DNA from: Allobosea lupini
GTDB lineage: Bacteria; Pseudomonadota; Alphaproteobacteria; Rhizobiales; Beijerinckiaceae
Assembly: GCF_900109525.1 (NCBI RefSeq)
Contig: NZ_FOAN01000004.1
Coordinates: 496,001-560,000 of the forward strand
Length of the DNA stretch: 64,000 nucleotides
Direction of reading: 5' to 3'
Shown here piece after piece: positions 9,914 to 18,225 of the stretch. Made by a program: the position numbers and the translations under genes. The notes beneath the pieces were generated by a model. It did no database searches. It was given only the letters and a program-made list of their open reading frames with translations, and was not told where the DNA came from. Position 1 is the first letter of the stretch. Each line of letters opens with the position of its first letter.

Positions 9914-10509
9914 CCGACCGACCTCGTTCGCGGCGCGCTGCGCCGCGAACCACAGCAGCGGAGCCTGCCATAAGCGGACCCTCGCTGGATATCCGCATGC
10001 AGTCCCGGAAATGGCGCGAGATCGGCGATTTGCGACCGCGGATCCTCGCCGCGGTCGATGCCGGTCTGGCGCTGGCTCCGGTCAAGCCGCTGCCCGGCGC
10101 CGAGCTCAGCCTACTGCTCACCGACGACAAGCGCATCCGCATCGTCAACCGCGACTGGCGCGGCTTCGACAAGGCGACCAATGTCCTCTCCTTCCCGGCC
10201 GCGCCGCCCGAGCGGATCGCATCGAGCCCGGTGATCGGCGACATCGTGATCGCTCTGGAGACCGTCGCCCGCGAGGCCGAGGCCGAGGAGAAACCCTTCG
10301 GCGACCATCTCAGCCATCTCGTGATCCACGGGCTGCTGCACCTGCTCGGCGAAGACCACGAGACGGAAGCCGAGGCCCAGCGAATGGAAGCGCTGGAGAC
10401 CGCAGCGCTTGCCCGCCTCGGCATCGCCGACCCCTATGCCGGCTCCGAGCCGGAACCCATGCAGCCCCGCCCAGCGTCCAAGACCAAGAAGCCCCAGCCA
10501 GCGTCATGA
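9910..10509 (+). CDS. ybeY: endoribonuclease/rRNA maturation factor YbeY
   Basis: 199-aa UPF0054 metalloprotein acting in 16S rRNA 3' maturation and 70S quality control. The zinc motif HxxxHxxxxxH is seen with His140, His144 and His150 in the block LVIHGLLHLLGEDHE. The N-terminal ~25 residues and C-terminal ~30 residues are low-complexity extensions beyond the family core. ATGA overlaps join it to phoH upstream and to the CorC gene downstream, indicating a tightly coupled operon. Confidence 0.95.
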   Translation: MTDRPRSRRAAPRTTAAEPAISGPSLDIRMQSRKWREIGDLRPRILAAVDAGLALAPVKPLPGAELSLLLTDDKRIRIVNRDWRGFDKATNVLSFPAAPPERIASSPVIGDIVIALETVAREAEAEEKPFGDHLSHLVIHGLLHLLGEDHETEAEAQRMEALETAALARLGIADPYAGSEPEPMQPRPASKTKKPQPAS

Positions 10510-11498
10510 GCGACGACACCCGATCTTCCTCCTCGTCTGAACCGACGGGCCGTGGCCTGGCGCACTGGCTCGGCCACTTCCTCGACCGGCTCGGCCTGCG
10601 CCAGGGCGGTTCGATCCGCGAGGACATCACCGAGGCGCTGGCGCAGGACGGCGGCGGAGTGACCGATCTCTCGCCTCAGGAACGGGCGATGCTCTCGAAC
10701 GTGCTGAGCCTGCGCGAGCGCCGCGTCGCCGACGTGATGGTGCCGCGCGCCGACGTCATCGCGGTCTCCTCGGAGGCGACGCTCGGCGACCTCCTGGCGC
10801 TGTTCCGGACCGCCGGCCATTCGCGCCTACCCGTCTATGGCGAGTCGCTCGACGACCCCCGGGGGATGATCCACATCCGGGACTTCCTCGACTTCATCGC
10901 AGCCCGGGCCAAGCCGGGCCGGAAGCTGCGCGGCGAGGCGGAGCCGCCGGCTGGCCCGAGTCTGGGCGCCATCGACCTCTCGATGACGCTGGCCCAGGCC
11001 AAGATCCTGCGGCCGGTGCTCTACGTGCCGCCCTCGATGCCGGCGGTCGACCTTCTCGTCCGGATGCAGGCGACGCGCACCCATATCGCCCTGGTGATCG
11101 ACGAATATGGCGGCACCGACGGGCTGATCTCGATCGAGGACCTGGTCGAGATCGTCGTCGGCGACATCGAAGACGAGCACGATCTCGACGAAGCTCCCGC
11201 GATCGCGCCGGCCGGCGAGAACCGCTTCATCGCCGATGCCCGCGCCACCCTCGACGAGCTGAAGCAGGCGACCGGAATCGACCTGTCGAGCGCCGAGGTT
11301 GCCGAGGAGGTCGATACGCTCGGCGGGCTGATCGTGACCCTGGCCGGCCGCGTGCCGGTGCGCGGCGAACTGATCAAGGGGCCGGAGGACCTCGAATTCG
11401 AGGTGCTCGACGCCGATCCGCGCCGGGTCAAGCGCTTGCGCATCCATCGCCGCGATGCGATCGCGACCGAGGCACCAGCCGCGCCGGACGCCGCATGA
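10506..11498 (+). CDS. hemolysin C / CorC family CBS-domain protein
   Basis: 330 aa. Two CBS motifs (residues ~75-200, with VADVMVPRADVIAVS opening the first) are followed by a CorC_HlyC transporter-associated domain (~245-325). There is no membrane DUF21 region, so this is the soluble CorC/YbeX type, linked to Mg/Co handling and in ybeZ-ybeY-ybeX-lnt operons to ribosome function. The start at 10506 is set by its ATGA overlap with ybeY; the frame remains open upstream only because it shadows ybeY. Confidence 0.92.
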   Translation: MSDDTRSSSSSEPTGRGLAHWLGHFLDRLGLRQGGSIREDITEALAQDGGGVTDLSPQERAMLSNVLSLRERRVADVMVPRADVIAVSSEATLGDLLALFRTAGHSRLPVYGESLDDPRGMIHIRDFLDFIAARAKPGRKLRGEAEPPAGPSLGAIDLSMTLAQAKILRPVLYVPPSMPAVDLLVRMQATRTHIALVIDEYGGTDGLISIEDLVEIVVGDIEDEHDLDEAPAIAPAGENRFIADARATLDELKQATGIDLSSAEVAEEVDTLGGLIVTLAGRVPVRGELIKGPEDLEFEVLDADPRRVKRLRIHRRDAIATEAPAAPDAA

Positions 11499-13093
11499 CG
11501 CTGCTTTCGGCGCTGGCCGACCGCGTCATCCTCGCCTGGGGCTGGCCGCGCCGGTTGATCGCGCTCATTTGCGGCGCCTGCGGCGCGCTGGCGCTGGCCC
11601 CGCTCGATCTCTGGCCGCTGATGGTCGTGCCGATGACCGCGGCGGTCTGGCTGATCGACGGCTCCGTCGCGGCAAACCGGCGCGGGCGTCTCTGGGCGGC
11701 CGCGAGCGCCGGCTGGTGGTGGGGCTTCGGCTATCATCTCGCCGGTTTGTGGTGGCTCGGCGCCGCCTTCCTGGTCGAGGCCGACAAGTTCGCCTGGGCG
11801 ATGCCGCTCGGCGTCGTGGCGCTGCCAGCCTTCCTCGCCGTCTTCCCGGCTGCCGGTTTCGCCCTGGCGCGGGCGCTCTGGCCGACCGGCGCCGGGCGCA
11901 TCCTGGTGCTGGCGGCCGTGCTGGCGCTTAGCGAGTGGCTGCGCGGCCATGTCCTCACCGGCTTTCCCTGGAACGTCTACGGCATGATGCTGGCCGGCCC
12001 GGCTTGGCTGGCCCAGAGCGCCAGCCTGATCGGGCTCTATGGGCTGACGGCGCTGGCCGTCGCGATCGGGGCCGCGCCGGCCGTTCTCGGAACGGGCGAA
12101 AAGGGCGAAGGGCGCTGGCGCGCGCCTGCGCTGGCGGGGCTCGCGCTGGCAGCCATGGCCGGATTCGGCGCCTGGCGGATTCCGGCAGAGCCTGTTCCGG
12201 CGCTGAGCGGGGTCAAACTCCGGCTGATGCAGCCGAACCTGCCGCAGGATGCCAAGTTCAGCGCGCGCAACAGCGAGATGATCCTGTCGCACTACCTCGC
12301 GCTCAGCGACCGGGCGACCGGCCCGGCGACCTCGGGCGTGCAGGACGTGACGCATCTGATCTGGCCGGAGTCGGCCTTCCCCTTCCTGCTCGGGCGCACG
12401 CCGCAGGCACTGGCGCGGATCGCCGCGCTGCTGCCGCCGAGCACGACGCTGATCACCGGCGCGGCCCGCGCCGGCGAAACCTTGCCTGGTGAAAGCCGGC
12501 CGCCGATCTACAACGCGATCCAGGTGGTGAACGACGAGGGCACGATCACCGGCAGCTACGACAAGGTCCATCTCGTCCCTTTCGGCGAGTATCTGCCTGC
12601 TGTCTTCGAGCGGCTGATCCGGGCGGTCGGCCTGTCCGAATTCGTCTCGGTTCCGGGCGGCTTCGCGTCGGGCAGCCGACGCACGCCGCTGTCGATCCGC
12701 GGCCTGCCGCCGGCGGCGAGCCTGATCTGCTACGAGGTGATCTTCCCCGGCGAGGCGATGCCGAGCGGGCCGCGGCCGGGCTTCATCCTCAACCTGACCA
12801 ATGACGGCTGGTTCGGGCAGACCAGCGGCCCCTACCAGCATCTCGCCCAGGCCCGCCTGCGCGCCATCGAGGAAGGCCTGCCGCTCGTGCGCGTCGCCAA
12901 CACCGGGATCTCGGCGGTGACCGACCATTACGGGCGCATCCGCGCCGCGTTGCCGCTCGGCGAAGCCGGCGTCATCGACACCTCGCTGCCCCGCGCTGGT
13001 CCGGCGACGCCCTATTCCCGCTTCGGCGACCTTTTCTTTGCAGGTGTAGTTGCCAGCCTAATGCTCGCTGGAGTAATAATGCGGCGACGGTAA
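11495..13093 (+). CDS. lnt: apolipoprotein N-acyltransferase
   Basis: Inner-membrane enzyme adding the third acyl chain to lipoproteins, 532 aa. About six hydrophobic segments lead into a periplasmic nitrilase domain with the catalytic triad Glu292 (IWPESAFPF), Lys357 (YDKVHLVPFGEY) and Cys412 (LICYEVIFPG). ATGA overlap with the CorC gene gives the start. Completes the phoH-ybeY-corC-lnt run. Confidence 0.96.
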   Translation: MTLLSALADRVILAWGWPRRLIALICGACGALALAPLDLWPLMVVPMTAAVWLIDGSVAANRRGRLWAAASAGWWWGFGYHLAGLWWLGAAFLVEADKFAWAMPLGVVALPAFLAVFPAAGFALARALWPTGAGRILVLAAVLALSEWLRGHVLTGFPWNVYGMMLAGPAWLAQSASLIGLYGLTALAVAIGAAPAVLGTGEKGEGRWRAPALAGLALAAMAGFGAWRIPAEPVPALSGVKLRLMQPNLPQDAKFSARNSEMILSHYLALSDRATGPATSGVQDVTHLIWPESAFPFLLGRTPQALARIAALLPPSTTLITGAARAGETLPGESRPPIYNAIQVVNDEGTITGSYDKVHLVPFGEYLPAVFERLIRAVGLSEFVSVPGGFASGSRRTPLSIRGLPPAASLICYEVIFPGEAMPSGPRPGFILNLTNDGWFGQTSGPYQHLAQARLRAIEEGLPLVRVANTGISAVTDHYGRIRAALPLGEAGVIDTSLPRAGPATPYSRFGDLFFAGVVASLMLAGVIMRRR

Positions 13094-13200
13094 TCCCATT
13101 TGGAACTTTCTTTCGGGACCGCCGCCGAATGGCCAACCGGGCCAGGCCTTCAACGGGCCACCGGCTGGCTGACCGGATAAAAAAAAGGGGACCGGCTGCC

Positions 13201-13620
13201 ATGTTGAAGAAAGTACCGAATCCGATCGACCGCCATGTCGGCAGCCGCGTCCGGATGCGCCGCATGCTCGCCGGCGTCAGCCAGGAACGGCTCGGCGAGG
13301 CGCTGGGCCTGACCTTCCAGCAGGTTCAGAAATACGAGAAGGGCACCAACCGGATCAGCGCCAGCCGGTTGCAGCAGATTTCCAAGATGCTGGGCGTGCC
13401 CGTCGCCTTCTTCTTCGACGGGGCGCCCGCCGACGATAGCGTCGGGGAAGGCTTCGCCGATGCGTCGGCCACAACCTATGTCGCCGATTTCCTCGCGACC
13501 AGCGAGGGTGTGCAGCTGACCAAGGCCTTCGTGCGGATCAAGAGCCCGCGCGTGCGCCGGCGTATCGTCGATCTCGTCGAATCGCTCGGCGAAGCGCCGA
13601 TCGACACCATCGAGCAGTGA
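13201..13620 (+). CDS. XRE family transcriptional regulator (copy 1)
   Basis: 139-aa Cro/CI-type regulator. Helix-turn-helix at residues ~12-65 (SRVRMRRMLAGVSQERLGEA and FQQVQKYEKGTNRISASRL), then a ~75-residue C-terminal region with FADASATTYVADFLATSEGVQ. The start at 13201 is chosen over ATG 13129 because copy 2 (15672-16085) begins with the same MLKK.PNPIDRHVGSR and because AGGGGA lies at a good distance. Rhizobiales usually carry one such gene between lnt and metK; here there are two, with a quorum-sensing cassette between. Target genes unknown. Confidence 0.9.
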   Translation: MLKKVPNPIDRHVGSRVRMRRMLAGVSQERLGEALGLTFQQVQKYEKGTNRISASRLQQISKMLGVPVAFFFDGAPADDSVGEGFADASATTYVADFLATSEGVQLTKAFVRIKSPRVRRRIVDLVESLGEAPIDTIEQ

Positions 13621-13654
13621 CGCACTGAACCGCTGGATTTCCTGCCGAGGCGTG

Positions 13655-13697
13655 CTGTCTTTCCGGAACTTCGCAGAGCGAAAGGCCGGAAAGACAG
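13655..13697. terminator. stem-loop between convergent xre1 and the luxI operon
   Basis: Perfect 12-base arms, CTGTCTTTCCGG at 13655-13666 and CCGGAAAGACAG at 13686-13697, with further near-pairing inside (CTTCGC / GCGAAAG), make a long hairpin between two converging genes. No strong T-run on either side; it probably acts as a bidirectional terminator or transcript stabiliser. Confidence 0.6.
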
Positions 13698-13723
13698 TGC
13701 AATTCCCTTGATGGGACGTTGGC

Positions 13724-14011
13724 TCAGTGCAGGGCCGGGGGCGTATCCTGAGTCAGGACGAGCGTGTTCTGATTGAGCCGCTGCAGTTGCGGGCTGGGAT
13801 TCACCAGCAGGAAATCCCTGAGCTTCACCTGGTCCGGCTCAGACATGGACAGGATCTGCACTGCGAGCCAGAGCTCGTCCGGCAAGTCCATCCGGTGAGC
13901 CACATCCACCAGTTCCTGATGCACCGGCTGGTTGCGCAGCAGGGTAGTGAGCAGGCCGAGGGCGTATTCGATCTTGTCGCGGCTGCTGCCGGTGTCATGC
14001 TGATTAGCCAT
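13724..14011 (-). CDS. hypothetical 95-aa protein, coupled to luxI
   Basis: I do not recognise this family. 95 residues, predicted largely alpha-helical and acidic-to-neutral, opening MANQHDTGSSRDKIEYALGL and containing PVHQELVDVAHRMDLPDELW and VKLRDFLLVNPSPQLQRLNQ. No signal peptide, no membrane segment, no obvious helix-turn-helix. The ATG at 14011 overlaps the last eight bases of luxI in another frame and has GGAGGA upstream, so it is very likely translated with luxI. Context suggests a modulator of signal synthesis or of LuxR activity (an RsaL- or TraM-like role by position only), but that is speculation. Confidence 0.72.
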   Translation of the reverse strand: MANQHDTGSSRDKIEYALGLLTTLLRNQPVHQELVDVAHRMDLPDELWLAVQILSMSEPDQVKLRDFLLVNPSPQLQRLNQNTLVLTQDTPPALH

Positions 14012-14648
14012 GCGAGATCCTCCGCTCGCCCGGGGTCCGCTTCGCGTCGCGACGCGACAGGATGACCGGCGCTTCGATGTCCTTGAAGGCAAGGGTACGG
14101 CGATAGGCGTCCTCGCTCACCGTGATGATCGTGCCGACGCAGTTCATGCCCTCGATCACGGTCGGCAGGCCAAGCGGCCGGACCTCCCAGCCCAGTTCCA
14201 GGAAACGCGGCATCCACCACGTCTCCATCACCACGGTGATCGCCGTGATGTCGTTGGCGAGGCAATACTCGAACATCCCGGCCAGAACGGTATGCAGCAC
14301 CTTGCTGTCGGGGCCGCGCCGCTCCGGCACGACGAAGATGCGCGTCCATTCGACGATGTCGGTGCCGCGCTGGAGCCCACGCACATCGGCCAGGAACGGG
14401 AAGACATCAGCCATCAGATGCGGGCAGGTCGTAGGGACGAGCCGCGTGCCGCCGATGACGCGCCCGTTCTCGATCGCCAGCAGATAGGTCGCATCCGCGT
14501 TGTCGAACTGGTCGACCTCACGCCCGTCGGGCCGCTCGAGCGCCATCCATTTGCGCTCGCCGACATAAATCTGGTGCCGAATCTGGTAGTGCTGCTCGAG
14601 CTCGGCCCGGTAGAGGTGCCGGTTCCCGGCATCGATAACGTGGATCAT
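14004..14648 (-). CDS. acyl-homoserine-lactone synthase (LuxI family)
   Basis: 214-aa autoinducer synthase making N-acyl-homoserine lactone from SAM and acyl-ACP or acyl-CoA. The invariant LuxI residues are all there at near-canonical positions: Arg24, Tyr28 (usually Phe), Trp34, Glu44, Asp46, Asp49 and Arg69, then the IVEWTRIFV block with Glu and Arg. ATG 14648 follows GGGAGGGAAG. Acyl-chain length cannot be read from the sequence. It lies 144 bp downstream of the luxR stop, and a perfect 16-bp palindrome at 14704-14719 is 55 bp before its start. The neighbouring metK makes its substrate SAM. Confidence 0.95.
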   Translation of the reverse strand: MIHVIDAGNRHLYRAELEQHYQIRHQIYVGERKWMALERPDGREVDQFDNADATYLLAIENGRVIGGTRLVPTTCPHLMADVFPFLADVRGLQRGTDIVEWTRIFVVPERRGPDSKVLHTVLAGMFEYCLANDITAITVVMETWWMPRFLELGWEVRPLGLPTVIEGMNCVGTIITVSEDAYRRTLAFKDIEAPVILSRRDAKRTPGERRISHG

Positions 14649-14703
14649 CGCCGCTTCCCTCCCTAGAGGGACGCAAGCTGGCTCCATTCAGGTTTCACGG
14701 GTA

Positions 14704-14719
14704 TTCCGGAATTCCGGAA
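14704..14719. promoter_or_regulatory. 16-bp perfect palindrome upstream of luxI (candidate lux box)
   Basis: TTCCGGAATTCCGGAA is a perfect palindrome, built from two TTCCGGAA half sites, located 55 bp before the luxI start codon in the luxR-luxI gap. Size, symmetry and position fit a LuxR-family operator that overlaps or adjoins the -35 element; the sequence does not match the classic CTG-N10-CAG lux box, so binding by the neighbouring LuxR is inferred. Confidence 0.6.
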
Positions 14720-14792
14720 GATGCGGGCGAAATCGACCGGATTCGAGCAGCTGTTCCTAACGCATAAGTAGTCCCGCCTCGACGGAACACGC

Positions 14793-15524
14793 CTAGATGC
14801 TGATCTCGCCGCGGCGATAGGCCTCGATCACCGTGCGCGTGCGGCCCCTGACGCCGAGCTTCCTGGCGGCGTTCTCGAAATGGGCCTCCGCCGTGCCGGC
14901 GGAAACGCCGAGGCGCTCCGCTACGCCTTCCGTCGTCTTGCCGATCGCGAACCAGGTCAGGACCTCGCGCTCGCGAACGGTCAGGACATGCTCAAGCCGT
15001 GCCGGCCGCAGGCAATCTGCGGCCTTGCCATGGGCGTAAATCGACATCAGGTGAATCGCGGAACGAGCCTGGCGCGACAGGTCCGGCCGATCGCCGGCCA
15101 TGGTGACCACGGCCTGAAAGCCCGCTTCGCCATGGATCGGCACGCAGAAGCCCTCGATCATGTTGAAGTCGCGAGCCCGGTGCATCACCTCGCGCTGGCG
15201 CGGCAGCGCCGCGCCCTCCTGATAGACATCGTTCCAGGCGAACGGGTCGATCGTCGTCTTGCAATGGGCCGCGATCGGGTCCCAATCCGAGAACGACTTC
15301 TCCAGATAGAGCTCGAACCAGCCCGGCGGCCAGCCGTTGAGGAGAACGAGCGGATCGATCCGGTCGCCGATTTCCGGCAGGCCGGTGATCAGGAAGGCGT
15401 GGAAGCCATAGCTGGCGAGCTTATCGCGCAAAGCGGCGACGACCGTCGTCGGATCGGTGAGAGTGCTCAGCCGATCGATGAAGTCGAGCGCGTCTCGTCC
15501 CGCGTTGAAATGTCGTCCCGACAT
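14793..15524 (-). CDS. LuxR family quorum-sensing regulator
   Basis: 243 aa. N-terminal autoinducer-binding domain with the ligand-contacting set Trp69, Tyr73, Asp82-Pro83 and Trp97, spaced exactly as Trp57, Tyr61, Asp70-Pro71 and Trp85 of TraR. C-terminal GerE-type HTH (residues ~180-240) with LTVREREVLTWFAIGKTTEG and the GTAEAHFENAARKLGV recognition region. ATG 15524 gives the normal family length; longer in-frame starts would run into the region before xre copy 2. Transcribed toward luxI, so the pair is a complete AHL circuit. Confidence 0.93.
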   Translation of the reverse strand: MSGRHFNAGRDALDFIDRLSTLTDPTTVVAALRDKLASYGFHAFLITGLPEIGDRIDPLVLLNGWPPGWFELYLEKSFSDWDPIAAHCKTTIDPFAWNDVYQEGAALPRQREVMHRARDFNMIEGFCVPIHGEAGFQAVVTMAGDRPDLSRQARSAIHLMSIYAHGKAADCLRPARLEHVLTVREREVLTWFAIGKTTEGVAERLGVSAGTAEAHFENAARKLGVRGRTRTVIEAYRRGEISI

Positions 15525-15671
15525 GTCCCGTCTTTTTCCGATCTTAGCAGCTTCAACGCAGATCGGCCAAGAATCAACGCATACCAATGCATACCAGCTC
15601 ATGGCCTGCCAGAGCCGGCGGTAGACGCGCGGCCGGAAGTGCGATTGAGTGAGACCCGAGGTGAACGGCCC

Positions 15672-16085
15672 ATGCTGAAGAAACTTCCGAATCCGATCGA
15701 CCGTCATGTCGGCAGCCGGGTACGCATGCAGCGCATGCTGGCCGGAATCAGCCAGGAAAAGCTGGGCGAGGCGTTGGGCCTGACCTTTCAGCAGGTGCAG
15801 AAATACGAGAAGGGCACAAATCGGATCAGTGCCAGCCGCCTGCAGCAGATCGCCAAGATGCTAGGCGTACCCGTCTCCTTCTTCTTCGAGGGCGCCCCGG
15901 CCGGCGACGTGGCCACCGGCGGCTTCGCCGACGCCTCGGCGACGGCCTATGTCGCCGACTTCCTCTCCACCAGCGAGGGCGTACAACTTTCCAAGGCGTT
16001 CGTACGCATCAAGAACCCGCGTGTCCGCCGACGCGTCATCGACCTTGTGGAGGCTCTGGCGGATGAAACCGGAGAAACGGCCTGA
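15672..16085 (+). CDS. XRE family transcriptional regulator (copy 2)
   Basis: 137 aa, a close paralogue of the regulator at 13201-13620: same opening MLKKLPNPIDRHVGSRVRMQ, same HTH, same C-terminal FADASATAYVADFLSTSEGV. The DNA is also very similar, with at least one exact 20-base run in the HTH. The in-frame region upstream of 15672 is antisense to luxR and is not coding. Together the copies form a direct repeat around the luxR-luxI cassette. Probable operator targets unknown; copy 2 is nearer metK. Confidence 0.9.
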   Translation: MLKKLPNPIDRHVGSRVRMQRMLAGISQEKLGEALGLTFQQVQKYEKGTNRISASRLQQIAKMLGVPVSFFFEGAPAGDVATGGFADASATAYVADFLSTSEGVQLSKAFVRIKNPRVRRRVIDLVEALADETGETA

Positions 16086-16097
16086 TTCCACATCCTA

Positions 16098-16115
16098 TTC
16101 GTTCGACTTAACGAA
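16098..16115. repeat. short inverted repeat upstream of metK
   Basis: TTCGTT at 16098-16103 and AACGAA at 16110-16115 with a 6-base spacer, 13 bases after the xre2 stop. Could be an operator or a weak transcript end. The rest of 16116-16244 is the metK leader; I could not recognise a SAM riboswitch consensus in it. Confidence 0.35.
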
Positions 16116-16244
16116 CAAAATATCTGTCAAAAGAATTTCCTGCCTTGACGGCGAACCTTTCCGCTGCAAAAGACGCTGCGCATTTTTCATTCGTGCGCAG
16201 GTTTCCACCGGCGCCCGCCCCGCAGCTTGGGAAGGATCCCGACC

Positions 16245-17450
<1,206 letters not shown>

Positions 17451-17473
17451 TCCACGCCGCCTGCAGGATCATG

Positions 17474-17503
17474 AAGGCCGGGGCTTGTGCTCCGGCCTTT
17501 TTC
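17474..17503 (+). terminator. rho-independent terminator after metK
   Basis: AAGGCCGG and CCGGCCTT arms with a 10-base loop region, followed by TTTTTTC, 24 bases past the metK stop. Confidence 0.8.
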
Positions 17504-17532
17504 TTTCGGCTGAACACGTTTAGAGCGCGGCC

Positions 17533-18225
17533 ATGACCGACCAGCACGATCCAGACCGGGCCTTCTTCGGCCGCCGCAAGGGCAAGGGACTGCGCCAGGG
17601 CCAAGCAGAACGCATCGCCGACACGCTGCCGGCGCTTCGTCTGCCGGAAGGGCCGATCCCCGATCTGAAGGCGCTCTTTCCGATTCCCGTCGAGGCCGTC
17701 AGGCTCGAGATCGGCTTCGGCGGCGGCGAGCATCTGCTGGCGCGCATGCGCGAGAGCCCGCAGATCGGCTTCATCGGGGTCGAGCCCTTCATCAACGGCA
17801 TGGCCAAGTTTCTGGCCGTGATCGAGCAGGAAGGCCTGCGCAACATCCGGCTCTGGGACGGCGATGCCGCGCTGCTCCTGCCGCAGCTACCCGCAGGAAG
17901 CATCGACGCGGCCGACCTGCTCTATCCGGATCCGTGGCCGAAGCGCCGTCAGCGCAAGCGCCGCTTCGTCTCGGAGCGGACGCTCTCCCTGCTCGCCAGG
18001 GTGCTGCGGCCGGGCGGTCGCTTCCGCTTCGCCAGCGACATCGACGACTATGTCGGCTGGACCCTGGCGCGGCTCGCCGCCTCGCCTGATTTCGACTGGA
18101 CCGACGAGAGCGCGGACGATTGGCGCCAGCCCTATCCCGGCTGGGTCCGCACCCGCTACGAGGCCAAAGCGGTCAAGGCCGGGCGGGTGCCGAGCTATCT
18201 GACTGCGCACCGTCGCGCATCCTGA
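17533..18225 (+). CDS. trmB: tRNA (guanine-N7-)-methyltransferase
   Basis: 230 aa, SAM-dependent enzyme forming m7G46 in tRNA. SAM-site RLEIGFGGGEHLLARM, and the signature LLYPDPWPKRRQRKRRFVSE near the middle. The ATG follows the metK terminator by 30 bases. Its last 53 bases overlap the 3' end of the DUF2336 gene on the other strand. Confidence 0.95.
   Translation: MTDQHDPDRAFFGRRKGKGLRQGQAERIADTLPALRLPEGPIPDLKALFPIPVEAVRLEIGFGGGEHLLARMRESPQIGFIGVEPFINGMAKFLAVIEQEGLRNIRLWDGDAALLLPQLPAGSIDAADLLYPDPWPKRRQRKRRFVSERTLSLLARVLRPGGRFRFASDIDDYVGWTLARLAASPDFDWTDESADDWRQPYPGWVRTRYEAKAVKAGRVPSYLTAHRRAS

Noticed and set aside
13129-13200. Upstream ATG start for XRE copy 1
   Set aside because: The extra 24 residues are absent from copy 2 and have no ribosome site as good as AGGGGA before 13201.
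14880-15671. N-terminal extension of XRE copy 2 through luxR
   Set aside because: Antisense to a well-supported luxR; copy 1 and copy 2 align only from MLKK onward.
16086-16244. SAM riboswitch before metK
   Set aside because: No SAM-II, SAM-V or SAM/SAH core sequence could be recognised by eye; kept only as a point to scan.
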